The notes beneath the pieces were generated by a model, which saw only the letters and a program-made list of their open reading frames with translations, was not told the origin of the DNA and did no database searches. This document shows positions 1 through 8,524 of a stretch of 64,000 nt of DNA, in pieces. Positions within the stretch are counted from its first letter, which is position 1. Each line of letters begins with the position of its first letter. Made by a program: the position numbers and the translations under genes. The DNA comes from Acidimicrobium ferrooxidans DSM 10331 (GTDB lineage Bacteria > Actinomycetota > Acidimicrobiia > Acidimicrobiales > Acidimicrobiaceae), in contig NC_013124.1 in NCBI RefSeq assembly GCF_000023265.1, forward strand, positions 1,182,001 through 1,246,000. Reading direction: 5' to 3'.

Positions 1-775
1 CCTCCTCAGCCACGTCGGTCGCCTCGGCGAGGAGGCTCTCCAGGCGCTCCGCCAAGGCCGGGAACGCACGTTGCACCGCGCGTGCCGACTGACCGAGGCG
101 ATCGGTGATGCTGTTCGTCCCGACCAGGTCGCGATGGAGGGAGAAGAGCTCTGCCCGCAGCGCATCGGCGTCTCCGAGCCGATCGACGAGCTCGGTGAGC
201 TCGTTGTCCTCTTCGGGGTTGGCGAGCTCGGCGCTCTCGAGTTCGGCCAGCTCGAAGCCGAGGCGCTCGCGCTCACGCTCGGCGTGGTCATGATCGTCAC
301 GCGCGCGTCGGAGTGCGGCCGTCGCGTCGGCGAGGCGCTCCCTCGCGCGATGCCACGCGCGGTCGTCGATGCCCCCGATGCGATCGAGGATCGCACGCTG
401 TTGGTCGGGTTGGGTCACGAACACCGCTTGGTGCTGACCGACGACCTGGACGGCTCGCGCGACGAACGAAGCGAGCTCGCCAACGGCGACGAGCTCGCCA
501 TCAATGCGCGCACGGGAGCGGCCCTCCCGGGTGACCTCGCGCTCGACGACCGCTTCGTGACCGTCGACGTCGACGATGGCGCGGACGCGCGCCCGCTCGT
601 CGCTCGCACCCACAAGGTCGCTGCGTGCCCGCTCGCCGAGGAGAAGGCCGATCGCACCCACGATGAGGGTCTTGCCCGCCCCTGTCTCTCCCGTGAGGGC
701 GACGAGCCCGCCGGGCAGCTCGAGCGAGGCCGCCTCCACGACCCCCAAGTTGCGCACCTCGAGCAGGCTCAGCAT
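1..775 (-). CDS. recN: DNA repair protein RecN (N-terminal part, cut by window edge)
   Basis: SMC-like ATPase of recombinational double-strand break repair. The first 258 or so residues are present and the rest lies left of the window. The N-terminus reads MLSLLEVRNLGVVEAASLEL, followed by a Walker A P-loop GETGAGKT near residue 30 and a segment containing VVGQHQAVFVTQPDQQRAILD, typical of RecN just before its coiled coil. The downstream part is Ala/Glu/Arg-rich, as expected for the start of the coiled coil. The start ATG overlaps the nadK stop in ATGCTGA (7 nt), which suggests translational coupling. tlyA-nadK-recN is a classical actinobacterial gene order. Confident despite the truncation. 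Confidence 0.93.
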   Translation of the reverse strand, partial: MLSLLEVRNLGVVEAASLELPGGLVALTGETGAGKTLIVGAIGLLLGERARSDLVGASDERARVRAIVDVDGHEAVVEREVTREGRSRARIDGELVAVGELASFVARAVQVVGQHQAVFVTQPDQQRAILDRIGGIDDRAWHRARERLADATAALRRARDDHDHAERERERLGFELAELESAELANPEEDNELTELVDRLGDADALRAELFSLHRDLVGTNSITDRLGQSARAVQRAFPALAERLESLLAEATDVAEE

Positions 776-1584
776 GGCAGGTCGAGCACCTCAAGGCCGA
801 ACTTCGCCTTGAGTACCTCGTGGAAGGGCGGGGCCCCGATCTGGGCGAGGCGCACCCGACGCGTCGCCGCGTGGACCTCGACCGCTTCCCCGGGCACGAG
901 GGACGACCACGGAACACCATCGACCATGACCGAAGCCGTCGGGCCATCGAGCAGTCGGATCTCGACGGGTTCGTCGAGTCCGAGGACCAAGGACCGATCG
1001 AAGAGCTGATGCGGAGCGATCGGTGTGAGCACGAGCGCGTCGACGCGTGGCGAGAGCACGGGTCCTCGCGCGGAGAACGCATAGGCCGTCGAGCCGGTGG
1101 GCGTCGCGACGATGATCCCATCGGCGGCGTAGCGCAGAAAGGGGCGACGATCGATAGCGACGCTCGCGCGGATGAGGTGGCCCGACGCCTGACGCTCGAC
1201 GACGACTTCGTTGAAGCCGACGGTTCGCTCGCTCCTCGAACCGACGCCCGCCTCGAGCACGACCCGCTCCTCGACGACGATCGACCCATCCACGAGGGCT
1301 CGGAGCGCGGGTTCGAGCGCCGACGGTTCGACCTCGGCGAGATAGCCCAGTTGACCGAGGTTCACCCCGAGCACCGGCACGTCCTCTCGCCACGCCGCCG
1401 CCATCGCACGCAGCATGGTGCCGTCACCTCCCATGCTGACGACCGCATCGATCGCCCCACACGCGTGCGTCGGGTCCTCGAGTATGCAGGCACTCCCACC
1501 GAGCTCGCTGAGCAACGCCCGAGCCTGGCGGAAGAGTTCCTGCGCACGCGGCTCCTGCGGGTGGAGCACGAACCCAACGTTCAT
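769..1584 (-). CDS. nadK: NAD kinase
   Basis: Phosphorylates NAD to NADP in the cytosol. About 271 residues, normal for the family. The diagnostic GGDGT motif is at about residues 52-56, the NE pair at 125-126 and GSTAY at 164-168. I chose the ATG at 1584 (MNVGFVLHPQEP) because it matches the usual NAD kinase N-terminus and lies 10 bp after the tlyA stop; an upstream in-frame start would run into tlyA. The last codons overlap the recN start. Very likely transcribed with tlyA and recN. Confidence 0.95.
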   Translation of the reverse strand: MNVGFVLHPQEPRAQELFRQARALLSELGGSACILEDPTHACGAIDAVVSMGGDGTMLRAMAAAWREDVPVLGVNLGQLGYLAEVEPSALEPALRALVDGSIVVEERVVLEAGVGSRSERTVGFNEVVVERQASGHLIRASVAIDRRPFLRYAADGIIVATPTGSTAYAFSARGPVLSPRVDALVLTPIAPHQLFDRSLVLGLDEPVEIRLLDGPTASVMVDGVPWSSLVPGEAVEVHAATRRVRLAQIGAPPFHEVLKAKFGLEVLDLPC

Positions 1585-1594
1585 CCGGCTCAGC

Positions 1595-2344
1595 CTAACC
1601 ACCACCGCTTCGTTCACTCGGGGCACGCAACCACACGAACTCCTCGACGTTGCCCTCGGCTCCGGGAACCGAACTCGGACAACTCCCGAGGACAACGAGC
1701 CCCATCGAACCCATCGCGTCGCGGACTCGTCCGAGCGCCTCGTCGCGCTCCGGACCGAGCGGGATCACACCGCGGTATCGACTCGCGATCTGGCGCCCCA
1801 CCTCGAACTGGGGTTTGACGAGCACCACCGCCTCTCCGCCCGGCGCGAGCAGCGACGCAACCTGGTCGAGGACGCCGAGCACCGAGATGAACGACACGTC
1901 CACGACCGCCAGCGTCGGTGCTTCGGGGAGGGGCCACACGAACGCACGGATGTCGGTCCGCTCGTAGACCTCGACGCGCGGGTCATGCCGGAGCGACTCG
2001 GCGAGCTGTCCTCGTCCGACGTCGACACACACGACGCACTCGGCACCGCGCTCGAGCAGCACCATCGTGAACCCACCTGTCGAGGCACCCACGTCGAGGC
2101 AGATCCGCCCTGACGGGTCGATGTCGAAGGTGTCGAGCGCACCCTCGAGCTTGGCCGCGCCGCGCGGACGCCACCTCGAGGCCACGACCGAGAGCACGTC
2201 GCTGGGCGCAACGAGGCGAGCCGCCGACAGAGCCGGGGCCCGATTGACGAGCACACGCCCCTCTGCGATCAGACGCGCCGCGTGCGAACGGGAGCGAGCG
2301 AGCCCGCCAGCGACGAGCGCTCGATCCAATCGGACACGCCTCAC
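1595..2344 (-). CDS. tlyA: TlyA-family 2'-O-ribose rRNA methyltransferase
   Basis: Members methylate ribose 2'-OH groups of 16S and 23S rRNA; the family also includes proteins first described as haemolysins. 249 residues: an S4 RNA-binding domain at about 1-60 (MRRVRLDRALVAGGLARSRS) and an FtsJ-type Rossmann methyltransferase domain with the SAM motif DVGASTGGF at 84-92 and a later LVKPQFEVG. Starts with GTG, preceded by a weak GGAG. First gene of a tight minus-strand unit with nadK and recN, divergent from the PAP2 gene with only 40 bp between starts. Confidence 0.93.
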   Translation of the reverse strand: MRRVRLDRALVAGGLARSRSHAARLIAEGRVLVNRAPALSAARLVAPSDVLSVVASRWRPRGAAKLEGALDTFDIDPSGRICLDVGASTGGFTMVLLERGAECVVCVDVGRGQLAESLRHDPRVEVYERTDIRAFVWPLPEAPTLAVVDVSFISVLGVLDQVASLLAPGGEAVVLVKPQFEVGRQIASRYRGVIPLGPERDEALGRVRDAMGSMGLVVLGSCPSSVPGAEGNVEEFVWLRAPSERSGGG

Positions 2345-2384
2345 CGCTCCGAGAGCCTATCGCTGAGGTTCTAGCATCCTCATC

Positions 2385-3014
2385 GTGGCAGCCATCGATG
2401 CGCTCGAGACGCGCCTGCTCGAGTATCTGAGCGCGCCGGCTCGCTCGTCACCCGCCCTCGCACGGGCACTACGGATCTGTGAAGATGGCGCTCCGATCGC
2501 CTACGCCGCAACCTTCGCCTGGGTCGCGTGGCGCAGCGCGGATGATCCGCCCGTTCGCAGCGCCCTGGTGCGGACCACGCTTGCGGGCTCGGTCGCGGTG
2601 CTCGGCGCAGGGGTCGTCGCACGCGCGCTTCCGCGCTCACGGCCCAGCCTCACCCTCTGGGCATCGCGCAGGTCGGCGAGCGATAGTCACTCGTTCCCAT
2701 CCGACCATGCCGCGGGGGCGAGCGCGTTCGCCCTTGCCTCCTCTGGGCTCCCTCGGGGTGCGCGACGCGCACTCGTCGCCCTCTCGGCAACGACGATCGT
2801 GAGCCGGGTCCTCCTCGCTCGCCATTGGCCGAGCGACGTGCTCGCGGCACTCGCGATCGGCGCCGCCGCGTCCACCGTCGCCGGGGCCCTGCCCTCGCCG
2901 ATGGTGAATACCCTCGGCGAGATCACCGTCCGGTGGCTCGGCCTGTCCGCTCGAGCACGACGGACGCCCACAGCATCCCGAGGCAGGCGACAAGAGCACC
3001 GACCGCGTCGATGA
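2385..3014 (+). CDS. PAP2-superfamily membrane phosphatase
   Basis: Predicted membrane lipid-phosphate phosphatase; substrates of this family include undecaprenyl diphosphate and phosphatidyl phosphates, and which applies here cannot be read from sequence. 209 residues with hydrophobic segments. PAP2 motif 2 appears as PSDHAAG at 105-111 and motif 3 as SR-x5-H-x3-D (S140, R141, H147, D151). The first motif is weak: only an RP around residue 86 is visible, and the usual upstream Lys is not obvious. GTG start without a clear ribosome-binding site. The last 92 bp, coding a basic low-complexity tail, overlap the convergent MFS gene. Confidence 0.82.
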   Translation: MAAIDALETRLLEYLSAPARSSPALARALRICEDGAPIAYAATFAWVAWRSADDPPVRSALVRTTLAGSVAVLGAGVVARALPRSRPSLTLWASRRSASDSHSFPSDHAAGASAFALASSGLPRGARRALVALSATTIVSRVLLARHWPSDVLAALAIGAAASTVAGALPSPMVNTLGEITVRWLGLSARARRTPTASRGRRQEHRPRR

Positions 3015-4098
3015 CCCACGCGCCGTGGAAGCCGACCGCACCGACGAGCGCCCCGAACCCGAGCGGTCCGACGACGCTGCCGGCAAACGCGCTGGCTTGG
3101 ACAATGGCCGTCGCCTGTCCGGGATGTTCAGGCCACCGTTCGCTCACCGCGAAGTTCACCAGCCCGTTCCAGCCCCAACCGCCGGCGTAGCCGAGCAGGA
3201 GCCCTCCGAGCAACAGCGCACGCACACCGGTCGCGAGCGCGGCATAGCCCACCACGCCGACAGCGAGCAAGACGGCGACCGCCCGGATCGGCCGCTGCAG
3301 ACGTCGGTCGGCGAGTGCGCCCATGCCCACCCTCGTGGCGAGGCCGGCAGCGCTGCCGGCTGCTGCCGCATACCCCGCGATGGCAGCCTGGACGTGGTCG
3401 TGAACGAGCGATGCCACGCCGAACGCACCGAGTGCATTCGCCGTCCCTGCACCGAGCGCCATCGCGGCGGCGACGATCAGTAGCGACCGCGGGGTGACGA
3501 AGCGCGTCCGCGCCTCAGCCCCCTGAGATCCGTCGTAGGAGGCAAAACCCTTGGCTCCGAGCGCGATCGCAACAGCCAGGATGCTCGTCGCGGCAAAGGC
3601 CGTGCGCCAGCTCGACCGGAGCGCCACCAGCGGCAGTGCCAGTCCAGCGAGCAAGGTTGCGGTAGGAATGGCCGCCTGCTTGATCCCGAATGCCCAGCCA
3701 CGCCTCCCGGGGCGCACGACGCGCGCGAGTACCTCGTTCACACCGGGTTGCAAGATCCCGTTCGCGGCCCCTGCGACCACGAGTGCGGCTGCGAGCAGGA
3801 TCGGACCACGCACCGCGAAGGCGATCACGGCACTTGCCACCGCGGATGCGCCAGCGCCTGCTCGCACCAGCCGGAAGGCCGCCGCTCGATGCAAGATCCG
3901 CGCCGCCAGGGCCGCCCCCACAATCCCGGCAACGAAGAAGCTCGCGACGACGGCTCCTTCAAGGCTCGGGGTGAGGTCGATGGCGTGGCGCAGCACCGGT
4001 TCGAGACCACCGATGAGGAACACTGGCAGCGTCGTCGCCGTCGTGGCCGCGATCGAGAACGGCAAGACGAGGCCCGTTCGGGGCACACCAGAACTCAT
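2923..4098 (-). CDS. MFS transporter
   Basis: About 391 residues of alternating hydrophobic segments with the pattern of a twelve-helix major facilitator, probably an exporter of unknown substrate. ATG at 4098 (MSSGVPRTGLVLPFSIAATT) was preferred; an in-frame extension to 4161 adds a non-hydrophobic leader with no family likeness. Gly/Ala-rich helices and a short basic loop between halves are visible, but no substrate-diagnostic motif. It converges on the PAP2 gene with a 92-bp antisense overlap and is divergent from the ABC transporter operon. Confidence 0.8.
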   Translation of the reverse strand: MSSGVPRTGLVLPFSIAATTATTLPVFLIGGLEPVLRHAIDLTPSLEGAVVASFFVAGIVGAALAARILHRAAAFRLVRAGAGASAVASAVIAFAVRGPILLAAALVVAGAANGILQPGVNEVLARVVRPGRRGWAFGIKQAAIPTATLLAGLALPLVALRSSWRTAFAATSILAVAIALGAKGFASYDGSQGAEARTRFVTPRSLLIVAAAMALGAGTANALGAFGVASLVHDHVQAAIAGYAAAAGSAAGLATRVGMGALADRRLQRPIRAVAVLLAVGVVGYAALATGVRALLLGGLLLGYAGGWGWNGLVNFAVSERWPEHPGQATAIVQASAFAGSVVGPLGFGALVGAVGFHGAWVIDAVGALVACLGMLWASVVLERTGRATGR

Positions 4099-4246
4099 GA
4101 GACGTTCAGGATTTCCTGAGTGCCCCGTGAGACTCGAAAGCATACCTATGCACACCGCCACCTTACCCGCAGGCCACCTGCATACCTATACCTCGACTTG
4201 CACACGACATCCGACCGTGACGTGCGCGTCACGCAGACGACGATGA

Positions 4247-4275
4247 TTGCGTTCCATACACGAGAGGAATAGCCT
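4247..4275 (+). promoter_or_regulatory. Candidate promoter of the ABC transporter operon
   Basis: TTGCGT at 4247-4252 and TAGCCT at 4270-4275 are separated by 17 bp, about 100 bp upstream of the first binding-protein start. An ATTGCGT/ACGCAAT inverted pair brackets the -10 region. The region before the second binding-protein gene (8401-8418) repeats both words, ATTGCGTT and ATAGCCT, but too close together to act as the same -35/-10 pair. Confidence 0.4.
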
Positions 4276-4376
4276 ACGATACGCAATGGCCAAAGAGCAG
4301 ATCGCTCCTGGCCTGCCTGGCCGACGCCACCGAGGCTCGCCAGCATGACACGAGTGTGGGAGGAAGTGGGGAACCC

Positions 4377-6215
4377 ATGAAGAAGATCACAGCACGCCAC
4401 CGCCTCATCGCGGGACTTGGCACCACCGCTGCCGCAGCCATGCTGCTCGCGGCGTGTGGCTCCTCGTCGAGCTCGACCTCGTCCTCAAGCACGACCAAGG
4501 TCTCGGGCGGTACGGCCTACTTCGCCGAGGCCGCCGGCGCAAACCCGAACTACATCTTCCCCTTGACCGGGGGCCCGTACTTCAGCGTCGACAACCTCGC
4601 CCAGTTCCAGATCCTGATGTACCGACCGCTCTACTTCTTCGGGGTCGGCTCGACGCCAGAGATCAACTACCAGCTCTCCATCGGCAACGCGCCCGTCTAC
4701 TCCAACAACGACACCACCGTCACGATCACCCTGAAGCACTACATGTGGTCAGACGGCGAGCCGGTGACCTCGCGCGACGTCATCTTCTGGATGAACCTGC
4801 TCAAGGCGAACAAGGCCAACTGGGCCGCCTACGTGCCTGGCGCCTTCCCTGACAACGTCGCGTCGTACTCGGCTCCGAATGCATCGACCGTCGTCTTCCA
4901 CCTCACCGGCAAGGTCAACCCGACGTGGTTCACCTACAACGAACTGAGCCAGATCACGCCGCTCCCCATCGCCTGGGACCGCACCTCGCTCAGCCAGCCG
5001 GCACCCAGCCCGTCGGCCGCCAACTTGCCCGATACGACGACCTCGGGGGCCAAGGCGGTCTACACCTTCTTGAACTCTCAGGCCACGAACGCCAACGCCT
5101 GGGCCTCGAGCCCGATCTGGTCGGTGGTGGACGGCCCGTGGAAGCTGAAGAGCTCGTCGACGACCGGGCGCATGGTGTTCGTGCCGAACCCGTCCTACAC
5201 CGGGCCGGTCAAGCCGTCGCTGTCGGAGTTCGTGGAGCTGCCCTTCACCTCAGACACCGCTGAGTTCAACACGCTGCGCGCCGGCAACGGGGCGATCACC
5301 TATGGTTACGTGCCGACGGTGGACCTCAGCCAGGTGCCTTACCTGAAGAGCATCGGCTATCGCATCGAGCCCTGGATCGACTTCGGCTTCAACTACTTCG
5401 TCGAGAACTTCAACAACCCGACCTACGGACCGCTGTTCAAGCAGACGTACTTCCGTCAGGCCTTCCAGCACCTCGTCGACCAGCCGCAGTGGATCTCGAC
5501 CTTCCTGAAGGGCTACGGCGTACCGAGCTACTCGCCGGTGCCGCTCGCGCCGGCGAATCCCTTCGCGGACGCCACCTCGAAGACCAACCCGTTCCCCTAC
5601 TCGATCTCGGCAGCGAAGTCGCTCCTCACCAGCCACGGCTGGAAGATGGTGAACGGCGTCATGACGTGCGAGAGCCCGGGCACGGCCGCCACCGACTGCG
5701 GTGCAGGCATCGCGAAGGGCTTCACGCTCACGCTGAACCTGCAGTACGCCTCGGGTACCACGTTCATCACCCAGGAGATGGACGCGCTCCAGTCGGCAGC
5801 AGCGAGCGCGGGCATCAAGATCAACCTCTCGCAGGCACCCTTCAACACGGTCATCCACAACGCCACTCAGTGCTCCGGTTCGAGCTGCACCTGGCAGATG
5901 GAGAACTGGGGTGGCGGCTGGGAGTACTCCCCGGACAACTACCCGACCGGCGGTGAGATCTTCGGCACCGGTGCTGGGTCGAACTTCGGCAACTGGAACG
6001 ATCCGACCACCAACTCGCTGATCGCCGAGACCCACACCTCGTCGAATGCGCAGGCGGCGCTCGATGCCTACCAGGACTACATGGCCAAGGTCCTGCCGGT
6101 GGTCTATCAGCCCGCCGCCGATTACGCCATCTCCGCGATCTCGAACAAGCTCCAGGGGGTCACTCAAAACCCGTACCTGAACTTGACGCCCGAGACGTGG
6201 TACTTCGTCAAGTAG
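4377..6215 (+). CDS. ABC transporter substrate-binding lipoprotein, family 5 (copy 1)
   Basis: Extracytoplasmic solute-binding protein of the peptide/nickel (SBP_bac_5) class. 612 residues, long for the class. Lipoprotein signal MKKITARHRLIAGLGTTAAA followed by lipobox LLAAC, with the lipidated Cys at 27 and a Ser-rich linker. ATG at 4377 has a GGGAGG ribosome-binding site just upstream. Family likeness includes YRPLYFFG, an LKHYMWSDGEPVTSRDVIFW segment and an FRQAFQHLVDQ segment. Positions 4695-5302 (about residues 107-308) are identical at DNA level to the second copy at 8525-10351. A strong hairpin follows the stop, so this protein may be made in excess over the permeases. Confidence 0.92.
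   Translation: MKKITARHRLIAGLGTTAAAAMLLAACGSSSSSTSSSSTTKVSGGTAYFAEAAGANPNYIFPLTGGPYFSVDNLAQFQILMYRPLYFFGVGSTPEINYQLSIGNAPVYSNNDTTVTITLKHYMWSDGEPVTSRDVIFWMNLLKANKANWAAYVPGAFPDNVASYSAPNASTVVFHLTGKVNPTWFTYNELSQITPLPIAWDRTSLSQPAPSPSAANLPDTTTSGAKAVYTFLNSQATNANAWASSPIWSVVDGPWKLKSSSTTGRMVFVPNPSYTGPVKPSLSEFVELPFTSDTAEFNTLRAGNGAITYGYVPTVDLSQVPYLKSIGYRIEPWIDFGFNYFVENFNNPTYGPLFKQTYFRQAFQHLVDQPQWISTFLKGYGVPSYSPVPLAPANPFADATSKTNPFPYSISAAKSLLTSHGWKMVNGVMTCESPGTAATDCGAGIAKGFTLTLNLQYASGTTFITQEMDALQSAAASAGIKINLSQAPFNTVIHNATQCSGSSCTWQMENWGGGWEYSPDNYPTGGEIFGTGAGSNFGNWNDPTTNSLIAETHTSSNAQAALDAYQDYMAKVLPVVYQPAADYAISAISNKLQGVTQNPYLNLTPETWYFVK
4695..5302 (+). repeat. 608-bp identical block, copy A (inside binding protein 1)
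   Basis: Aligned base by base against 8834-9441 (constant offset 4139), every position matches, including all third codon positions. The first mismatches are at 4694 on the left and 5303 on the right. Similarity continues on the right with scattered differences and falls sharply on the left. This is the pattern of gene conversion or a recent partial duplication inside an older gene pair. Confidence 0.95.
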
Positions 6216-6224
6216 CGATCCTCA

Positions 6225-6260
6225 GGGCTCCGAGCCCCGCTTAGCGGGGGCTCGGAGCCC
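6225..6260 (+). terminator. Strong intercistronic hairpin after binding protein 1
   Basis: Arms GGGCTCCGAGCCCC (6225-6238) and GGGGCTCGGAGCCC (6247-6260) pair perfectly over 14 bp with an 8-nt loop. There is no T-run, so it may be a partial terminator or an mRNA 3'-end stabiliser. It lies 10 bp after the binding-protein stop and about 130 bp before the permease start, where binding-protein operons often carry such hairpins. Confidence 0.7.
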
Positions 6261-6388
6261 ATTCGCCTGACGGACCACGCACGATGGGGGCTCCGCAATC
6301 GAGGCCGAGCAGGCCCGGCGCCCCCGCGAACGATCCGACATGGCCCGCTCCTACGATCGATCGCCAGTACTAGTTCCACGAGGAGTCC

Positions 6389-7336
6389 ATGACCGGCTAC
6401 ATCATCCGCAGGCTCGTCCAGTCTGTCATCGTCGCCATCGGCGTTTTGCTCATCATGTTCATCCTGCAGAGCCTCCTGCCTGATCCCGCGCGAGCCATCC
6501 TCGGGGTCAAGGCGACGCCGGTACAGATCGCGGCCTTCAACAGGGCCAACGACCTCAACAAGCCCTTCTACGTGCAGTTCGCGCACTACCTCGTCGATGT
6601 CGTGTGGCATCACAACCTCGGCACCGCCTATCAGCTCAACGAGTCCGTCGGCTCCATCATCGCTCGCGACGCCCCGAAGTCACTCGTGCTCGTCGGCGTT
6701 GCCCTCGCCATCGCCGTGATCATCGCGGTACCGATCGGCGTCTACCAGGCGGTCCGTCGCAACACGGTCGGCGACCAGGCGGTCACCGCGGTGTCCTTCC
6801 TCCTCTACTCCCTTCCCACCTTCTTCCTCGGCCAGCTGCTCATTCTCTTCCTCGCCGAAGACTTCCACCTCTTCCCTGCCGAGGCGCCCCAAGGGGTCAC
6901 GCTGGGCCAGATCCTGTCCGACCCGATTGCACTCGTCCTCCCGATCGCCAACCTCGTGCTCGTGAACTACGCCGGCTACTCCCGCTTCATGCGTTCCTCC
7001 GCGATCGAAGCCCTCGCCCAGGACTTCATCCGCACAGCGCGAGCCAAGGGTCTTCCCGAGCGGGTCGTCCTCTTCCGCCACATGCTCCGCAACGCCCTCA
7101 TCCCGGTCGTGACGCTGATCGGCCTTTCGATCCCGGCGATCTTCACGGCCGGCCTCATCACCGAGGCTCTCTTCAACTTCCCAGGGATCGGATCGGACTA
7201 CGTCCAAGCACTCGTGAGTCAGGACTATCCGCTCGCGCTCGGCATCACGTTGCTCGTCGCGGTGCTCACCGTGCTCGGTAACCTGGTTGCCGACATTCTC
7301 TATGCCGTCCTCGATCCACGAGTCCGTTATCGCTGA
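6389..7336 (+). CDS. ABC transporter permease, DppB/OppB type
   Basis: Inner-membrane channel subunit of the peptide/nickel ABC importer. 315 residues. The N-terminus MTGYIIRRLVQSVIVAIGVL is the classic DppB start with helix 1, followed by a long external loop and then a cluster of helices. The EAA-type cytoplasmic loop that docks the ATPase is visible as AKGLPERVVLFRHMLRNAL at roughly 225-245. ATG has an AGGAG ribosome-binding site. Followed after 28 bp by the DppC-type partner. Confidence 0.93.
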   Translation: MTGYIIRRLVQSVIVAIGVLLIMFILQSLLPDPARAILGVKATPVQIAAFNRANDLNKPFYVQFAHYLVDVVWHHNLGTAYQLNESVGSIIARDAPKSLVLVGVALAIAVIIAVPIGVYQAVRRNTVGDQAVTAVSFLLYSLPTFFLGQLLILFLAEDFHLFPAEAPQGVTLGQILSDPIALVLPIANLVLVNYAGYSRFMRSSAIEALAQDFIRTARAKGLPERVVLFRHMLRNALIPVVTLIGLSIPAIFTAGLITEALFNFPGIGSDYVQALVSQDYPLALGITLLVAVLTVLGNLVADILYAVLDPRVRYR

Positions 7337-7364
7337 GCACGGACCTAGGAACGGAGCCCAACTC

Positions 7365-8324
7365 ATGTCCATCACCGACGACCTCAACCCCGATCTCGAG
7401 GCTGACCTCCTCGCTCCCCTCCCCACCGGGCTCGCTGGCGCGTCCCCCGAAGGCCCCGAAGGCGGTGACGTCTCGGGTGCAGGTTCCGCGTGGCGCCTCA
7501 CGCTCCGAGCTTTCTTCGACAACCGCCTTTCCTATGCCGGTCTTGCCATCCTCATCGTGCTGGTACTGTTCTCCTTCGTCGGACCCCTCGTCTATCACTC
7601 CGACCTCTACACAGCCACCTACAACATCAACCTTCCGCCCGGTCCCGGTCACCCCCTCGGAACCGATTCGAGCGGACGCGACGTCCTCGGGCGCCTCATG
7701 GTCGGTGGCCAAGCCTCGCTCATCATCGGCGTACTCTCGGCCGTCATCTCGACCGTCATCGGGGTGATCTGGGGTGCAGTCTCAGGCTTCTTCGGTGGCC
7801 TCATCGACACCTTCTTGATGCGCATTGTCGACGTCCTTCTCGCCGTCCCGACGATCTTCATCCTTCTGTACCTCGCCAGTATCTTCCGGCCCACGGTCCT
7901 GCTGCTGTCCATCACCATCGCGATCTTGTCCTGGCTCGGCGCTGCCAGGCTCGTGCGAGGGGAGACCTTGAGCCTGCGCTCGCGCGAGTTCGTGCGCGCG
8001 GTCCAGGTCATGGGCGGCTCACGCTGGCGCATCATTCGCCGCCACATCATCCCGAACACCATCAGCGTCGTCGTCGTCCAAGCCACCTTCCAAGTCGCCA
8101 ACGCCATCCTCCTGATGGCCACCCTCGGCTTCTTGGGTTTCGGGCTCGAGCCTCCGGCAGCCGACTGGGGGTCCATGCTCTCCCAAGGCGTCAACTACAT
8201 CTACGACGGTTACTGGTGGCTGATCTGGCCGGCCGGCATCCTTATTGTGCTCGCCGTCCTCTCGTTCAACTTCATCGGCGATGCGCTCCGAGACGCCGTC
8301 GAGGTCCGCCTCCAGCGCCGCTAG
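7365..8324 (+). CDS. ABC transporter permease, DppC/OppC type
   Basis: Second membrane subunit. 319 residues starting at ATG 7365 (MSITDDLNPDLEADLLAPLP); the longer in-frame start would overlap the preceding permease. A Gly/Pro-rich cytoplasmic N-terminal region is followed by an OppC_N-like first helix and the signature HPLGTDSSGRDVLGRLMVGG, then a transport domain with the EAA loop (VQVMGGSRWRIIRRHIIPNT). It should pair with the DppB-type subunit at 6389-7336. No ATPase gene follows directly; the fused ATPase lies at 13043-15073 on the other strand. Confidence 0.93.
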   Translation: MSITDDLNPDLEADLLAPLPTGLAGASPEGPEGGDVSGAGSAWRLTLRAFFDNRLSYAGLAILIVLVLFSFVGPLVYHSDLYTATYNINLPPGPGHPLGTDSSGRDVLGRLMVGGQASLIIGVLSAVISTVIGVIWGAVSGFFGGLIDTFLMRIVDVLLAVPTIFILLYLASIFRPTVLLLSITIAILSWLGAARLVRGETLSLRSREFVRAVQVMGGSRWRIIRRHIIPNTISVVVVQATFQVANAILLMATLGFLGFGLEPPAADWGSMLSQGVNYIYDGYWWLIWPAGILIVLAVLSFNFIGDALRDAVEVRLQRR

Positions 8325-8524
8325 GGCGACCTGGCTACTGCCGAGCACGGGACGATCATTACCGGTGTGTGACGCCATCGCGTCCCAGACGACCATCGCC
8401 ATTGCGTTGCGATAGCCTCTCCCTGAGTCACGCTTGAAGCGAGTCTTCGTGGGTCGGAGCTCGAGTCCGCGCCCTCGGTGCCCATGAAGTCGCCTTGTCG
8501 CGTCACAATCGCAAGGAGGTCCCC

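Noticed and set aside
8402-8418. TTGCGT/TAGCCT pair as promoter of the second binding-protein gene
   Set aside because: The two words are only 5 bp apart here, too close for -35/-10; they are kept only as shared words with the first promoter.
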